A stretch of DNA of 64,000 nt, taken from the NCBI RefSeq assembly GCF_018457165.1, contig NZ_JAFMNX010000001.1, forward strand, positions 744,001 through 808,000. Reading direction: 5' to 3'. Positions 9,118-18,777 of this stretch are shown here, one piece after another. The stretch's first letter is position 1; every line of letters starts with the position of its first letter. This DNA is from Tianweitania aestuarii. Its GTDB lineage: Bacteria; Pseudomonadota; Alphaproteobacteria; Rhizobiales; Rhizobiaceae. Under the pieces are notes generated by a model that was not told where the DNA came from, did not search any database, and saw only the letters and a list, made by a program, of their open reading frames with translations. Both the position numbers and the translations under genes were made by a program.

Positions 9118-10218
9118 ATGTCGCACAACACCTTTGGCCATCTTTTTCGGGTTACCACCTGGGGCGAAAGCCATGGTCCGGCTTTGGGCTGCGTTGTCGA
9201 CGGCTGCCCGCCCGGCTTGCGCTTCAAGCTGGAAGATGTGCAGCGCGAACTCGATCGCCGTAAGCCCGGACAATCGCGCTTCGTCACGCAGCGCCGCGAG
9301 CCGGATGAGGTCCGGATCCTGTCCGGCGTGCTGCCTGATGGAGATGACGGTCATCTCGTCACGACCGGCACGCCCATTTCCATGCTGATCGAAAATGTCG
9401 ACCAGCGCTCGAAGGATTACGGCGACATCGCCCAGCAATATCGTCCTGGCCATGCCGATTACGCCTATGACGTGAAGTACGGCGTGCGCGATTATCGCGG
9501 CGGGGGCCGGTCCTCGGCGCGTGAAACGGCGGCGCGCGTGGCAGCAGGCGCTTTGGCGCGGCTCGTTGTCCCCGGTCTCAATGTGCGCGGTGCGCTGGTC
9601 GCCATGGGCGACAAGGAGATTACCCGCGCCAACTGGGACTGGGACTTCGTGGAAAGCGCGGAAAACCCCTTCTTCACGCCCGATCCCGGCTCGGTTCCGG
9701 TTTTTGCTGATTACCTCGACGGCATCCGCAAGAACGGCTCCTCTGTTGGCGCGCTGATCGAGATCGTTGCGGAAGGCGTTCCGGCGGGTCTCGGCGCGCC
9801 GCTCTATGCCAAGCTCGACGCGGATATTGCGGCTGGTCTGATGTCGATCAATGCCGTCAAGGGTGTCGAGATCGGCGACGGCTTTGCCACCGCTAAAATG
9901 ACCGGCGAAGAGAATGCCGATGAAATGCGCGGCGGCAATGATGGCCAGCCCCGTTTCCTCGCCAACCATGCCGGCGGCATTCTCGGTGGCATCTCGACCG
10001 GCCAGCCGATTGTGGCGCGCTTTGCCGTGAAACCGACCTCATCGATCCTGACGCCGCGCCAGTCGGTTGATCGCAGCGGCCAGGAAGTCGACATCATGAC
10101 CAAGGGCCGTCACGATCCATGCGTTGGCATTCGCGCAGTGCCGATCGGTGAAGCCATGGTCGCCTGCGCGATTGCCGATCATTATCTGCGCCATCGCGGC
10201 CAGACCGGCCGTATCTGA
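9118..10218 (+). CDS. aroC: Chorismate synthase AroC
   Basis: AroC converts 5-enolpyruvylshikimate 3-phosphate to chorismate, the final shikimate step, using reduced FMN. The signature GESHGPALG opens the protein. [14 protein letters not shown], the flavin/phosphate segment [13 protein letters not shown] and the late [17 protein letters not shown] are all present. The length (366 residues) is standard. It is divergent from the DUF1344 gene; the 171-base gap must hold both promoters. Confidence 0.97.
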   Translation: MSHNTFGHLFRVTTWGESHGPALGCVVDGCPPGLRFKLEDVQRELDRRKPGQSRFVTQRREPDEVRILSGVLPDGDDGHLVTTGTPISMLIENVDQRSKDYGDIAQQYRPGHADYAYDVKYGVRDYRGGGRSSARETAARVAAGALARLVVPGLNVRGALVAMGDKEITRANWDWDFVESAENPFFTPDPGSVPVFADYLDGIRKNGSSVGALIEIVAEGVPAGLGAPLYAKLDADIAAGLMSINAVKGVEIGDGFATAKMTGEENADEMRGGNDGQPRFLANHAGGILGGISTGQPIVARFAVKPTSSILTPRQSVDRSGQEVDIMTKGRHDPCVGIRAVPIGEAMVACAIADHYLRHRGQTGRI

Positions 10219-10288
10219 AGGTGCGCGATCTCAGCTTCCAGCTGATGCCGCGTTTCACGTCACGCTCGATCAGCCTATAAGGCAAGTC

Positions 10289-11215
10289 ATGACCACGCGC
10301 CTGTATTCCCATCCGATCTTTCTCGAGCATCTGACGCCCCCCGGCCATCCCGAGCGTCCGGATCGGATGCGGGCGATTGCGCGCCGCCTCGAGGATCCGG
10401 ATTTCGATGCCCTCGATCGCGTCGAGCCCGACGCCGCCGATGAGCAGCTCGTGCTGCTCGCCCATCCCGAAAGCCACCTCAAGCGCATCAAGGCGGCCGT
10501 GCCGGAAGAGGGGATTGCCCGCATCGATTCCGACACGACGCTGAGCCCGCGTTCGTTTGAAGCGGTGATGACGGCGATCGGCGCGGCGAATGCGGCGGTG
10601 GATGATGTGTTTGCAGGCACCGTGGACAACGTCTTCGTTTCGGCGCGTCCACCTGGCCATCATGCCGAAGCGGAAAAGGCGATGGGGTTCTGCTTCTTCA
10701 ACCAGGCCGCGATCGCCGCGCGCTATGCACAAGAGCGTCACGGCGCCGAACGCGTCGCGATCATCGACTGGGACGTGCATCACGGCAACGGCACGCAGGA
10801 CATCTTCCAGGACGATCCGAGCGTGATGTATTGCTCCACGCACCAGATGCCCTTGTTTCCGGGTACGGGTGCCAAGAATGAGACCGGCGTCGGCAACATC
10901 GTCAACGCGCCGCTCAGCGCCCGCGACGGCGGCAGCCAGTTCCGCGATGCGTTCAACAGCCGCGTCCTGCCCGCTTTGGCGAACTTCCGGCCGGATCTCG
11001 TGATCATCTCGGCTGGCTTCGACGCTCATCACCGCGATCCGCTCGCCGAGATCAATCTGGTGGAAGACGATTTCGACTGGGCGACCGGCAAGCTGATGGA
11101 TGTGGCTTATCGCTCCGCCAATGGCCGCCTGGTGAGCCTGCTGGAAGGTGGCTACGACCTCGAAGGTCTGTCGTCCTCGGTGGCGGCACATGTGAAACGA
11201 TTGATGAAGGGCTGA
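10289..11215 (+). CDS. Histone deacetylase-family amidohydrolase
   Basis: The 308-residue protein has the zinc-dependent deacetylase pattern: RPPGHHAE with the paired His, GFCFFNQAAIAA, the metal ligands in IDWDVHHGNGT and the second Asp in SAGFDAHHRDPL. Bacterial members remove acetyl groups from polyamines, acetoin-related or other small substrates, or proteins; the sequence does not say which. The ATG chosen gives the family N-terminus MTTRLYSHP. xseB begins three bases after its stop, so the two are translated from one transcript. Confidence 0.92.
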   Translation: MTTRLYSHPIFLEHLTPPGHPERPDRMRAIARRLEDPDFDALDRVEPDAADEQLVLLAHPESHLKRIKAAVPEEGIARIDSDTTLSPRSFEAVMTAIGAANAAVDDVFAGTVDNVFVSARPPGHHAEAEKAMGFCFFNQAAIAARYAQERHGAERVAIIDWDVHHGNGTQDIFQDDPSVMYCSTHQMPLFPGTGAKNETGVGNIVNAPLSARDGGSQFRDAFNSRVLPALANFRPDLVIISAGFDAHHRDPLAEINLVEDDFDWATGKLMDVAYRSANGRLVSLLEGGYDLEGLSSSVAAHVKRLMKG

Positions 11216-11218
11216 CCG

Positions 11219-11464
11219 ATGGCCGAAAACGAAGACATCAAAGCCATGACGTTCGAGCAGGCGCTGGCCGCCCTCGAACAGATCGTGGATGATCTGGAGC
11301 GCGGCGACGTGCCGCTCGACCAGTCGATCCGCATCTATGAGCGCGGCGAAGCGCTGAAGGATCACTGCGACCGTTTGCTCAAGGCAGCCGAAGCCAAGGT
11401 GGAAAAAATCCGCCTGTCGCGCGAAGGCAAGCCACTCGGCGTCGAGCCGCTCGATCCGGAGTAG
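11219..11464 (+). CDS. xseB: Exodeoxyribonuclease VII small subunit
   Basis: The 81-residue protein shows the XseB coiled-coil core: [20 protein letters not shown], then [19 protein letters not shown]. XseB binds XseA in exonuclease VII, which digests single-stranded DNA; xseA is not in this window. It is tightly coupled to the deacetylase-like gene and is followed by dxs, a common rhizobial arrangement. Confidence 0.95.
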   Translation: MAENEDIKAMTFEQALAALEQIVDDLERGDVPLDQSIRIYERGEALKDHCDRLLKAAEAKVEKIRLSREGKPLGVEPLDPE

Positions 11465-11495
11465 AAACAGGCGCAATCCGCTTTTTCTGATTGGT

Positions 11496-11520
11496 CTGCG
11501 GAAACGCAGGTTTCCGGCAG
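11496..11520 (+). other. Stem-loop between xseB and dxs
   Basis: GGAAAC (11500-11505) and GTTTCC (11510-11515) pair around GCAG, and flanking CTGC/GCAG extends the stem past one bulged G. There is no T-run, so it is more likely a leader or processing structure in the 193-base gap than a terminator. I see nothing else in this gap. Confidence 0.4.
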
Positions 11521-11657
11521 CGCGTCGATTTGCGTGCGCGATCCTGGCTGAAACAACGCTGATCCCGCTGCTGTGATGCGGCAAACGCGCGTGATTTGTT
11601 TACAACTGGGGCATGCGGCCCTATTTCCGGGCAGATCACGACGGCAAGGTAACAAGA

Positions 11658-13571
11658 GTGCAGCCTTCTCCCCAGACCCCGCTTCTCGACAAGGTCCGGC
11701 TTCCGGCCGATCTTCGCGCGCTTCCTGAAAACGAGCTGCCGCAGCTCGCTTCCGAACTGCGCACCGAAATGATCGACGCCGTTTCGCAGACCGGTGGGCA
11801 TCTCGGCGCGGGTCTCGGCGTCATCGAACTGACGGTCGCGCTGCATTACGTATTCGACACGCCGGCCGACAAGATCATCTGGGATGTCGGCCATCAGGCC
11901 TATCCGCACAAGATCCTGACCGGCCGCCGCGACCGTATCCGCACCTTGCGCCAGGAGCACGGCCTGTCTGGCTTCACCAAGCGCTCGGAGAGCGAATACG
12001 ACCCGTTTGGCGCGGCCCATTCCTCGACCTCGATCTCGGCCGGCCTCGGCATGGCTGTGGCGCGCGATCTTTCGGGGGGCAAGAACAACGTCATCGCGGT
12101 GATCGGCGACGGCGCAATGTCGGCAGGCATGGCCTATGAAGCCATGAACAATGCCGGTGCGCTGGATGCGCGCCTGATCGTCATCCTCAACGACAACGAC
12201 ATGTCGATCGCCCCGCCCTCGGGTGCGATGAGCGCCTATTTGGCGCGGCTCGCATCCGGCAAGGCCTATTCGGAAATCCGCGACATCGGCAAGAAGCTGA
12301 CCGGCTATCTTGGCCGCCGCGTCGAGCGCACGGTGACACGCGCCGTTGAACATGCGCGCGGTTTTGTGACCGGCGGCACCATGTTCGAGGAACTCGGCTT
12401 CTACCATATCGGCCCGATCGACGGGCACAATCTCGAGCATCTCGTACCGGTGCTCAAGAATGTACGCGACAACGGCGACGGCCCGGTGCTGATCCATGTC
12501 GTGACCAAGAAGGGCAAGGGCTACGCGCCGGCGGAAGCGGCTGCCGACAAGTATCACGGCGTCAACAAGTTCGACGTCATCACCGGCGCGCAGGCCAAGG
12601 CGCCCGCCAATGCGCCGGCTTACACCCGCGTTTTCGCCGAAAGCCTCGTGACGGAAGCCGAGCTCGACGACAAGATCGTGGCAGTCACCGCAGCCATGCC
12701 GAGCGGCACGGGCCTTGATCTCTTCGGCGAAGCTTTTCCCAAGCGCACCTTCGATGTCGGCATCGCCGAACAGCATGCCGTGACCTTTGCGGCAGGTCTC
12801 GCGACAGAAGGCTACAAGCCCTTCTGCGCGATCTATTCGACCTTCCTGCAGCGCGCCTATGACCAGGTCGTGCATGATGTCGCGTTGCAGAACCTGCCCG
12901 TGCGCTTTGCAATCGATCGCGCCGGCTTTGTTGGCGCCGATGGCGCGACCCATGCCGGTGCGTTCGACACGACCTATCTCGGCTCGCTGCCGAACATGGT
13001 GATGATGGCCGCTGCCGACGAGGTCGAGCTCAAGCACATGGTGCGCACGGCAGCCGAATATAACGAAGGCCCGATCGCCTTCCGCTATCCGCGCGGCAAC
13101 GGCGTCGGCATCGAAATGCCCGAGCGCGGTTCGGTGCTGGAGATCGGCAAGGGTCGGGTGATCCGCGAGGGCACCAAGGTGGCGCTGCTGTCATTCGGCA
13201 CGCGCTTGGCCGATTGCCTGCTGGCAGCCGACGAACTCGATGCCGCCGGTCTCTCGACCACGGTTGCCGATGCGCGCTTTGCCAAGCCGATCGACCGGGA
13301 TCTGGTGCGTCGTCTTGCTCGGGACCATGAAGTGCTGATCACGGTGGAAGAGGGCGCCATCGGCGGCTTCGGCACGCAGGTGCTCCATTACCTTGCGCTT
13401 GAAGGTCTGCTCGACAATGGCTTGAAGGTTCGTCCGCTCGTTTTGCCGGATCTCTTCGTCGACCATGCCAAGCCGGAAAAGATGTATGCCGATGCGGGCC
13501 TTGATTCTGCAGGCATCGTGAGCTCTGTCTTCGGTGCGCTCGGACGCAATCAGAACGCCGCACGCGCCTGA
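11658..13571 (+). CDS. dxs: 1-deoxy-D-xylulose-5-phosphate synthase
   Basis: Dxs condenses pyruvate and glyceraldehyde 3-phosphate with thiamine diphosphate, the entry to the MEP isoprenoid pathway that ispH (about 26 kb) completes. [18 protein letters not shown], the cofactor-binding [16 protein letters not shown] and the transketolase Glu in [15 protein letters not shown] are all present. The GTG start, with AAGG upstream, gives 637 residues, the normal length. A longer in-frame start exists but adds residues unlike the family. Confidence 0.96.
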   Translation: MQPSPQTPLLDKVRLPADLRALPENELPQLASELRTEMIDAVSQTGGHLGAGLGVIELTVALHYVFDTPADKIIWDVGHQAYPHKILTGRRDRIRTLRQEHGLSGFTKRSESEYDPFGAAHSSTSISAGLGMAVARDLSGGKNNVIAVIGDGAMSAGMAYEAMNNAGALDARLIVILNDNDMSIAPPSGAMSAYLARLASGKAYSEIRDIGKKLTGYLGRRVERTVTRAVEHARGFVTGGTMFEELGFYHIGPIDGHNLEHLVPVLKNVRDNGDGPVLIHVVTKKGKGYAPAEAAADKYHGVNKFDVITGAQAKAPANAPAYTRVFAESLVTEAELDDKIVAVTAAMPSGTGLDLFGEAFPKRTFDVGIAEQHAVTFAAGLATEGYKPFCAIYSTFLQRAYDQVVHDVALQNLPVRFAIDRAGFVGADGATHAGAFDTTYLGSLPNMVMMAAADEVELKHMVRTAAEYNEGPIAFRYPRGNGVGIEMPERGSVLEIGKGRVIREGTKVALLSFGTRLADCLLAADELDAAGLSTTVADARFAKPIDRDLVRRLARDHEVLITVEEGAIGGFGTQVLHYLALEGLLDNGLKVRPLVLPDLFVDHAKPEKMYADAGLDSAGIVSSVFGALGRNQNAARA

Positions 13572-13608
13572 GCTTGCTATCCCCGCCTGCTTCGGCCATG
13601 GAGCGGGG

Positions 13609-14361
13609 ATGCCAGGCAAAACCACCCAGCGTCTCGATGAACTGCTTGTTGCGCGCGGTTTGTTCGCCAGCCGATCGCGCGCCAGCGATGCCGTGAAGCG
13701 CGGCACCGTGCGCGTGAGCGATGCGGTGGTGACCAAGGCGGGCCAGTTGATCGATCCGGCAGCGACGCTCAGCGTCGACGATCCCGCGCAAGGCTATGTG
13801 TCGCGCGCTGCGCTCAAGCTCATAGCCGGTCTTGATCATTTCGGCATCGAGGTCAGCGGCAAGACGGTTCTCGATCTCGGCGCGTCCACCGGCGGCTTCA
13901 CGCAGGTCGCGCTGGAACGTGGGGCTGCAAGCGTGTTTGCTGTTGATGTCGGTCATGGCCAGCTGCATCCGAGTCTGGCAAGCGATCCACGCGTCACCTC
14001 GATTGAAAACAAGAACGCGCGAGAGCTGAGCGTTGCCGATCTCGGTGGCGCAGCGATCGATCTCATCGTCTGCGATGTCAGCTTCATATCGCTGACGCTT
14101 GCGCTGCCGCCCGCGCTCGACCTCGCAGCACCCGGTGCCGCGGGCGTGTTTCTGGTCAAGCCGCAATTCGAGGCTGGTCGGGATGCGATCGGTAAGGGTG
14201 GTTTGCTGAAGGATCCGGCAGAAGCGCCACGCACCGCCGAGCGGCTACGGCTCTGGCTCGATGCGCAACCCGGCTGGACCGCAACTGGACTGACCCCGAG
14301 CCCCATCGAAGGCGGCGACGGCAACAAGGAATTCCTGCTCGGCGGGAAGAAAAGCATATGA
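13609..14361 (+). CDS. TlyA family RNA methyltransferase / hemolysin-like
   Basis: An N-terminal S4 RNA-binding domain (RLDELLVARGLFASRSRASD) is followed by an FtsJ/RrmJ-like Rossmann methyltransferase with the SAM loop DLGASTGGFTQ. DVSFISLTLALP and the late LVKPQFEAGRD match TlyA, which 2'-O-methylates 16S and 23S rRNA in mycobacteria. The older family name is hemolysin; RNA modification is the better-supported role. The stop overlaps the next gene's start by four bases (ATGA), so the two rRNA modification genes are translationally coupled. Confidence 0.9.
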   Translation: MPGKTTQRLDELLVARGLFASRSRASDAVKRGTVRVSDAVVTKAGQLIDPAATLSVDDPAQGYVSRAALKLIAGLDHFGIEVSGKTVLDLGASTGGFTQVALERGAASVFAVDVGHGQLHPSLASDPRVTSIENKNARELSVADLGGAAIDLIVCDVSFISLTLALPPALDLAAPGAAGVFLVKPQFEAGRDAIGKGGLLKDPAEAPRTAERLRLWLDAQPGWTATGLTPSPIEGGDGNKEFLLGGKKSI

Positions 14362-15599
14362 GCACGCAATATCGTATCGGCCATCTCGGCGCGCAGGGCG
14401 ACGGCATCGCCAACACCGAGCGCGGACCGGTCTTCATTCCCTTCACGCTGCCCGGCGAAACCGTAACGGCTGCCGTGAACAAGGATCGCGGCGATCTGAT
14501 CGCCATCCAGGAGGCGGCGGATAACCGCGTCGAGCCGCCGTGCCGGCATTTCGGCACCTGCGGCGGCTGCCAGTTGCAACACATGGCGACGCCGGATTAC
14601 CTCGCCTGGAAACGCAACAAGGTGGTTCAGGCGCTCAAAAGCCAGCGGCTTGAGCCGGATGTCGGCGACATAGTCCCATGTGCGCCGCACAGCCGCCGAC
14701 GCGTCACCTTTGCCGTTCGCAAGGTCGAAGCGGGAATGCTGCTCGGCTACAACCGCCATCTGTCGCACGAGATCATCGACATCACGGAATGCCCGATCAG
14801 CGTTCCGTCGATCGTTGAAGCGCTTGAATCACTGCGCGCAGTGGCGCGGCTAAGCTGTTCAACGAACAAGCCTTTTCGCATGACCGTAACCGCCACCGTG
14901 TCGGGTCTGGATGTTGCGCTGTTCGAAAGCGGCAAGCTCGACGATGCCGCGCGCAAGACGATCGCCGACTTCGCCCTTGCCAGCCGCTTTGCCCGTGTGT
15001 CCGTTGATGGCGAGATCATCGTCGAACCGACCAAGCCGCAGGTGTCGATGGGCGCATCGGTGGTGACCTTCCCGCCGGGCGGCTTTCTTCAGGCCGTTGC
15101 CTCGGCAGAAGACGCAATGGTCAGTCTGGTGCTGGATCATGTCGGAAAGTCTAAGCGTGTCGCAGATCTCTTTGCGGGATCGGGCGCGTTTTCGCTGAGG
15201 CTTGCAACTCGCTCCGAGGTTCACGCCGTGGAAGGCGAGGCGGCTCCGTTGGCGGCGCTCGACCGCGCGTTCCGCTTCACGCCGGGCCTGAAGCGCGTCA
15301 CCACGGAAAAGCGCGATCTGTTCGAACGCCCGCTGACCACCAAGGAGCTGGACAAGTTCGACGCCGTGGTGTTCGACCCGCCGCGCGCCGGCGCCGAATT
15401 TCTTTGCAAGCAGCTGGCAAAAAGCCAGGTGCCGAAAGTCGCCGCCGTGTCCTGCAATCCGCTGACGCTTGCGCGGGATCTGGCGATCCTCACTGCCGGC
15501 GGCTATCGCGTCACTTCCGTCACGCCCGTGGATCAGTTCCTTTGGTCGAGCCATGTGGAAGCCGTGGCGCTGCTGGAAAAGCCGAAGAAGCGGCGTTAA
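14358..15599 (+). CDS. Class I SAM-dependent rRNA uridine methyltransferase (RlmD/RumA-like)
   Basis: The Fe-S cluster cysteines CRHFGTCGGCQ, with the later Cys in TECPIS, mark the RumA/RlmD group, which forms 5-methyluridine in 23S rRNA. The Rossmann part shows the SAM loop DLFAGSGAFS, FDPPRAGAEF and the catalytic Cys in AVSCNPLTLARD. The TRAM domain common at the N-terminus is short here. The protein has 413 residues. Its TAA stop lies in a TTAA palindrome shared with the stop of the convergent sirtuin gene. The exact target uridine is not predictable by eye. Confidence 0.9.
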   Translation: MSTQYRIGHLGAQGDGIANTERGPVFIPFTLPGETVTAAVNKDRGDLIAIQEAADNRVEPPCRHFGTCGGCQLQHMATPDYLAWKRNKVVQALKSQRLEPDVGDIVPCAPHSRRRVTFAVRKVEAGMLLGYNRHLSHEIIDITECPISVPSIVEALESLRAVARLSCSTNKPFRMTVTATVSGLDVALFESGKLDDAARKTIADFALASRFARVSVDGEIIVEPTKPQVSMGASVVTFPPGGFLQAVASAEDAMVSLVLDHVGKSKRVADLFAGSGAFSLRLATRSEVHAVEGEAAPLAALDRAFRFTPGLKRVTTEKRDLFERPLTTKELDKFDAVVFDPPRAGAEFLCKQLAKSQVPKVAAVSCNPLTLARDLAILTAGGYRVTSVTPVDQFLWSSHVEAVALLEKPKKRR

Positions 15600-16297
15600 G
15601 CGCCAAGCAGTTCCTCCACAAAGGCTGGCACCAGTTCCGTGGCGCGGCCACGTCGCACGTCATCGAAAGCGTTGTCATGATCGGTGGGCTCTAAATTGAG
15701 CTCCGCCGTATGCGCCCCGTTCGCCTGCGCTTCTTCCACGAAGCCGGCCGCCGGATACACGCTGCCGCTTGTGCCGATCGCAACGAAGAGATCGCAGCGC
15801 TGCAGCGCTTCCTGGATTTCGTCCATATGGTAGGGCATTTCGCCGAACCACACGATGTCCGGCCGCAAGGTGCCGGTTGCGCCGCAATGGCTGCAATAAT
15901 CGAAGGTGGTGAGATCGCCGCGCTCCTCGCGATGCGTGCCGCACTTTGTGCAGAACACCTTGGTCAGCTCGCCATGCATGTGAAGAAGGTTGGTGCTGCC
16001 GGCGCGCTCATGCAGATCGTCGATGTTCTGCGTAACAACGAGGACGCTGCCTGTGAACTCCTGTTCCAGCCGGGCCAGAGCCCGATGCGCGACATTCGGT
16101 TCAACCGTCTTCAGACCAGCGCGGCGCTCGTTGTAGAAGCCATGAACGCGCTCGGGATCGCGGGCAAAGGCCTGCGGCGTCGCCACATCGCGCAGATCCA
16201 CCTTCGACCAGATGCCGCCCTTGTCGCGAAACGTGTCGACGCCTGATTCGGCGGAGATGCCCGCGCCGGTCAGGATCACCACGGAGGAAAAAGGCAT
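15596..16297 (-). CDS. cobB: NAD-dependent protein deacylase (sirtuin, CobB type)
   Basis: The NAD-binding motifs GAGISAESGVDTFR and TQNIDDLHERAG, the catalytic His in LHMHGEL and a zinc-binding pair of Cys motifs (CTKCG and CSHC) identify a bacterial sirtuin. It removes acyl groups from protein lysines using NAD. The start MPFSSVVILTGAG places the Rossmann fold at the N-terminus (233 residues), as in other class III bacterial sirtuins; the frame is open further upstream but without family similarity. It is divergent from an Xre/RES toxin-antitoxin pair, with 78 bases between the starts. Confidence 0.94.
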   Translation of the reverse strand: MPFSSVVILTGAGISAESGVDTFRDKGGIWSKVDLRDVATPQAFARDPERVHGFYNERRAGLKTVEPNVAHRALARLEQEFTGSVLVVTQNIDDLHERAGSTNLLHMHGELTKVFCTKCGTHREERGDLTTFDYCSHCGATGTLRPDIVWFGEMPYHMDEIQEALQRCDLFVAIGTSGSVYPAAGFVEEAQANGAHTAELNLEPTDHDNAFDDVRRGRATELVPAFVEELLGA

Positions 16298-16375
16298 CGG
16301 CTGGCTTTCCGGAACGGCATTCAAGCTGGCGTGATTTGAGGTTTGCGCGTAGATTATCCATATAGCTATCAAACC

Positions 16376-16756
16376 ATGCGCAAATTGCGAGAAGAAATGA
16401 CAGCTCTCGTTTTGACCGATCTCAGCGATACGCAGTCGCCCTTTCTGTCCCCGCGCCGTGTTTCCGAGGTTCTCGGTGTCACGCTGACGGAACTGGCCGG
16501 GTTGATCGGTATCGCCCGCAACACGCTGACCGCCAAAAGCGGCGCTCGCAAGGTCGACGCAGCCTTGAGCCCGGTTGTGCGCATTCTCGCCATGGCCGGC
16601 GAAATGGCTGGCGGTGAACAGCGCGCCGCAATCTGGTTCAAGCACCAGCCGCTGCCGGGTTGGGCCGGCAAGACCGCTTATGACCTTGTGCGCGAAAACA
16701 AGGCCGACAAGGTGCTGGCCTATCTGGAGGCCGTGCGCTCCGGCGTTTATGCCTGA
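16376..16756 (+). CDS. MbcA/ParS/Xre-type antitoxin
   Basis: The 126-residue protein has an Xre-like helix-turn-helix segment (FLSPRRVSEVLGVTLTELA, then GIARNTLTA) and a C-terminal toxin-binding domain with WFKHQPLPGW and TAYDLVRENKADKVLAYLE, diagnostic of MbcA/Xre antitoxins paired with RES toxins. It should neutralise the RES protein and repress its own promoter. The first ATG is given; a second at 16397 has a slightly better purine-rich upstream region. An 8-bp palindrome ATAGCTAT at 16362-16369 is a possible operator half. The toxin start overlaps its end by eight bases. Confidence 0.9.
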   Translation: MRKLREEMTALVLTDLSDTQSPFLSPRRVSEVLGVTLTELAGLIGIARNTLTAKSGARKVDAALSPVVRILAMAGEMAGGEQRAAIWFKHQPLPGWAGKTAYDLVRENKADKVLAYLEAVRSGVYA

Positions 16757-17252
16757 TGCGCTGACACTTTGGCGCGCCTTCGTGCCGCGTTGGGCCTATC
16801 TGCCGCTGTCGGGTGAGGGCGCGTCGCGCTTCGGAGGCCGCTGGAACCCGGTGGGCACGCCAACCATCTATGGCGCGCGCGAACTCTCAACGGCATGGGC
16901 GGAATACAATCAGGGCTTGGCGCAGCATCCCGCCTTGATTGCGCAATTGACCCTCGCGAAGGCCAAGCTGCTCGATCTCACGGACAACGCGGTGCTCGAC
17001 AGCCACGACTTTCCCCGAAACATCCATGCCTGCGAGTGGCGCGCCGATCTTGATGAAGGCCGTGTGCCCGCGACGCATGCGCTGCAACAACGTCTTGCTG
17101 CCGACGGGTTCGATGGCGTGATCTATCCTTCGTTCATGTCGCCGGGAGGAAGTTGTGTCGCTTTGTGGCGCTGGAACGAAAAAGGCGCGCCCAGGCTCGA
17201 TATTGTCGATCCCGATGCGCGCCTGCCGAAATCTCCGGCGTCCTGGCTCTAG
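16749..17252 (+). CDS. RES domain toxin
   Basis: This 167-residue protein has the RES fold markers SRFGGRWNPVGTPTIYGA, TAWAEYNQG, the central DFP...CEWRADL segment and the C-terminal SPGGSCVALWRWN. RES toxins such as MbcT and Res degrade NAD and stop growth until bound by their Xre/MbcA antitoxin. The ATG overlaps the end of the antitoxin frame by eight bases, ensuring coupled translation. The TAG stop lies in a CTAG palindrome that also forms the stop of the convergent tldD. Confidence 0.92.
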   Translation: MPDALTLWRAFVPRWAYLPLSGEGASRFGGRWNPVGTPTIYGARELSTAWAEYNQGLAQHPALIAQLTLAKAKLLDLTDNAVLDSHDFPRNIHACEWRADLDEGRVPATHALQQRLAADGFDGVIYPSFMSPGGSCVALWRWNEKGAPRLDIVDPDARLPKSPASWL

Positions 17253-18664
17253 GCCTGCGTGCCGCCCACCGTCATCTGGTCCATGCGCAGATGCGGCTGG
17301 CCGACGCCGACCGGCACGCCCTGGCCGGCCTTGCCGCACATGCCGATGCCGGTGTCGAGCTTCATGTCGTTGCCGATCATCGACACGCGATGCATCGCAT
17401 CCGGTCCGTTGCCGATCAGCATGGCGCCCTTGATCGGTCGCGTCACCTTGCCGTTTTCGATCATGTAGGCCTCGGTGCAGCCGAACACGAACTTGCCTGA
17501 CGTGATATCCACCTGGCCACCGCCGAACGATACGGCATAGATGCCGTTCTTCACCGACGCGATGATCTCTTCCGGCGTCTTGTCGCCTGCGGTCATGTAA
17601 GTGTTCGTCATGCGCGGCATGGGCTGATGCGCGTAAGATTCGCGCCGTCCGTTGCCTGTCGGCTGCATGCCCATCAGCCGCGCATTTTGGCGATCCTGCA
17701 TGTAGCCGACGAGTTTGCCGTCTTCGATCAGAACGGTGCGGTTAGTCGGTGTGCCTTCGTCATCGATGGTCAGCGAACCGCGCCGCTCGGCAATCGTGCC
17801 GTCATCCACGACAGTCACGCCTTTGGCGGCAACCTGCTGCCCCATCAGGCCTGCAAAGGCAGACGTCTTCTTACGGTTGAAATCACCCTCCAGCCCATGG
17901 CCGACCGCCTCATGCAGCATCACGCCGGGCCATCCCGCGGACAAAACGATATCGAACGTGCCGGCGGGGGCAGGGGAAGCTTCAAGATTGACCAAGGCTT
18001 GGCGCAGCGCTTCCTTCGCGCCGAAACGCCAGGAGTCATCGGCAATGAACGCGCCGAACCCTTTGCGTCCGCCGATGCCGTATGAGCCGCTTTCCTGCCG
18101 GTCGCCTTCGCCAACAACCACGGAAATGTTCATCCGCACCAGCGGACGAATGTCATGAACCAGCCGGCCATCGGCGCGCAGGATTTCGATCTGCTGCCAG
18201 GAGGCGACGAGCGAAGCGGTGACCTGCCGGACGCGCGCATCTTCGGCGCGAACAAAGGCGTCGATCTCCTGAAGCAGCTTCGCCTTGTCGGCAAAGGCCG
18301 GTTCGATCAGGGGATTGTCGTCGCCATACAGTTTGCGATTCGTGCCTTGCGGCGCGTCGGCCAGCGTCCCGGAATATCCGGCCTTCACCGCGGCCACCGC
18401 ACTGGCTGCACGGGCAACGGCGGCTTCCGACAATTCGCTGGCATGGGCATAACCGGATGCTTCACTGGCCACGGCACGCAGCCCAAAGCCACGATCCGTG
18501 TTGTAGCTTGCCGTTTTCAGCCTGCCATTATCGAACATCAGCGCTTCGCTTTCGCTTTGTTCGAGATAAAGCTCGCCGTCATCTGCACCCTGCAGCGTAT
18601 CGGCGAGCATCTGCCGCAGCCGATCTTCGGAACAATCGAATTGGCTGATCAGGGACTTGGACAT
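17249..18664 (-). CDS. tldD: Metalloprotease TldD
   Basis: TldD works with TldE/PmbA as a zinc metalloprotease that trims unfolded or antitoxin peptides and matures some modified peptides. The metal-binding motif HEAVGHGLEGD is intact, with GWPGVMLHE before it and FGGGQVDITSGKFVFGC in the C-terminal half. The ATG chosen yields 471 residues, the family length; an upstream in-frame start adds an unlikely tail. No tldE is in this window. It follows the IalB-family gene on the same strand. Confidence 0.95.
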   Translation of the reverse strand: MSKSLISQFDCSEDRLRQMLADTLQGADDGELYLEQSESEALMFDNGRLKTASYNTDRGFGLRAVASEASGYAHASELSEAAVARAASAVAAVKAGYSGTLADAPQGTNRKLYGDDNPLIEPAFADKAKLLQEIDAFVRAEDARVRQVTASLVASWQQIEILRADGRLVHDIRPLVRMNISVVVGEGDRQESGSYGIGGRKGFGAFIADDSWRFGAKEALRQALVNLEASPAPAGTFDIVLSAGWPGVMLHEAVGHGLEGDFNRKKTSAFAGLMGQQVAAKGVTVVDDGTIAERRGSLTIDDEGTPTNRTVLIEDGKLVGYMQDRQNARLMGMQPTGNGRRESYAHQPMPRMTNTYMTAGDKTPEEIIASVKNGIYAVSFGGGQVDITSGKFVFGCTEAYMIENGKVTRPIKGAMLIGNGPDAMHRVSMIGNDMKLDTGIGMCGKAGQGVPVGVGQPHLRMDQMTVGGTQA

Positions 18665-18728
18665 GAATTCGGACTCACTTTGCGAAGCAACTGCCCCAGA
18701 AGTAGGGTCTGCCGCCGCCACAATCCAG

Positions 18729-18750
18729 CCGAAGCGGTCCGACGCTTCGG
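18729..18750 (-). other. Perfect stem-loop between the IalB-family gene and tldD
   Basis: CCGAAGCG and CGCTTCGG form an 8-bp stem around GTCCGA, 28 bases past the IalB-family stop and 65 bases before the tldD start. No T-run follows on the minus strand, so it may separate expression of the two genes without being a classical terminator. Confidence 0.4.
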
Positions 18751-18777
18751 TTCAACGCGTGCGCATCAAGGATGCCG

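Noticed and set aside
13609-14361. A pore-forming hemolysin
   Set aside because: The sequence is an S4 plus FtsJ-like methyltransferase; the hemolysin name is historical and no pore-forming feature is seen.
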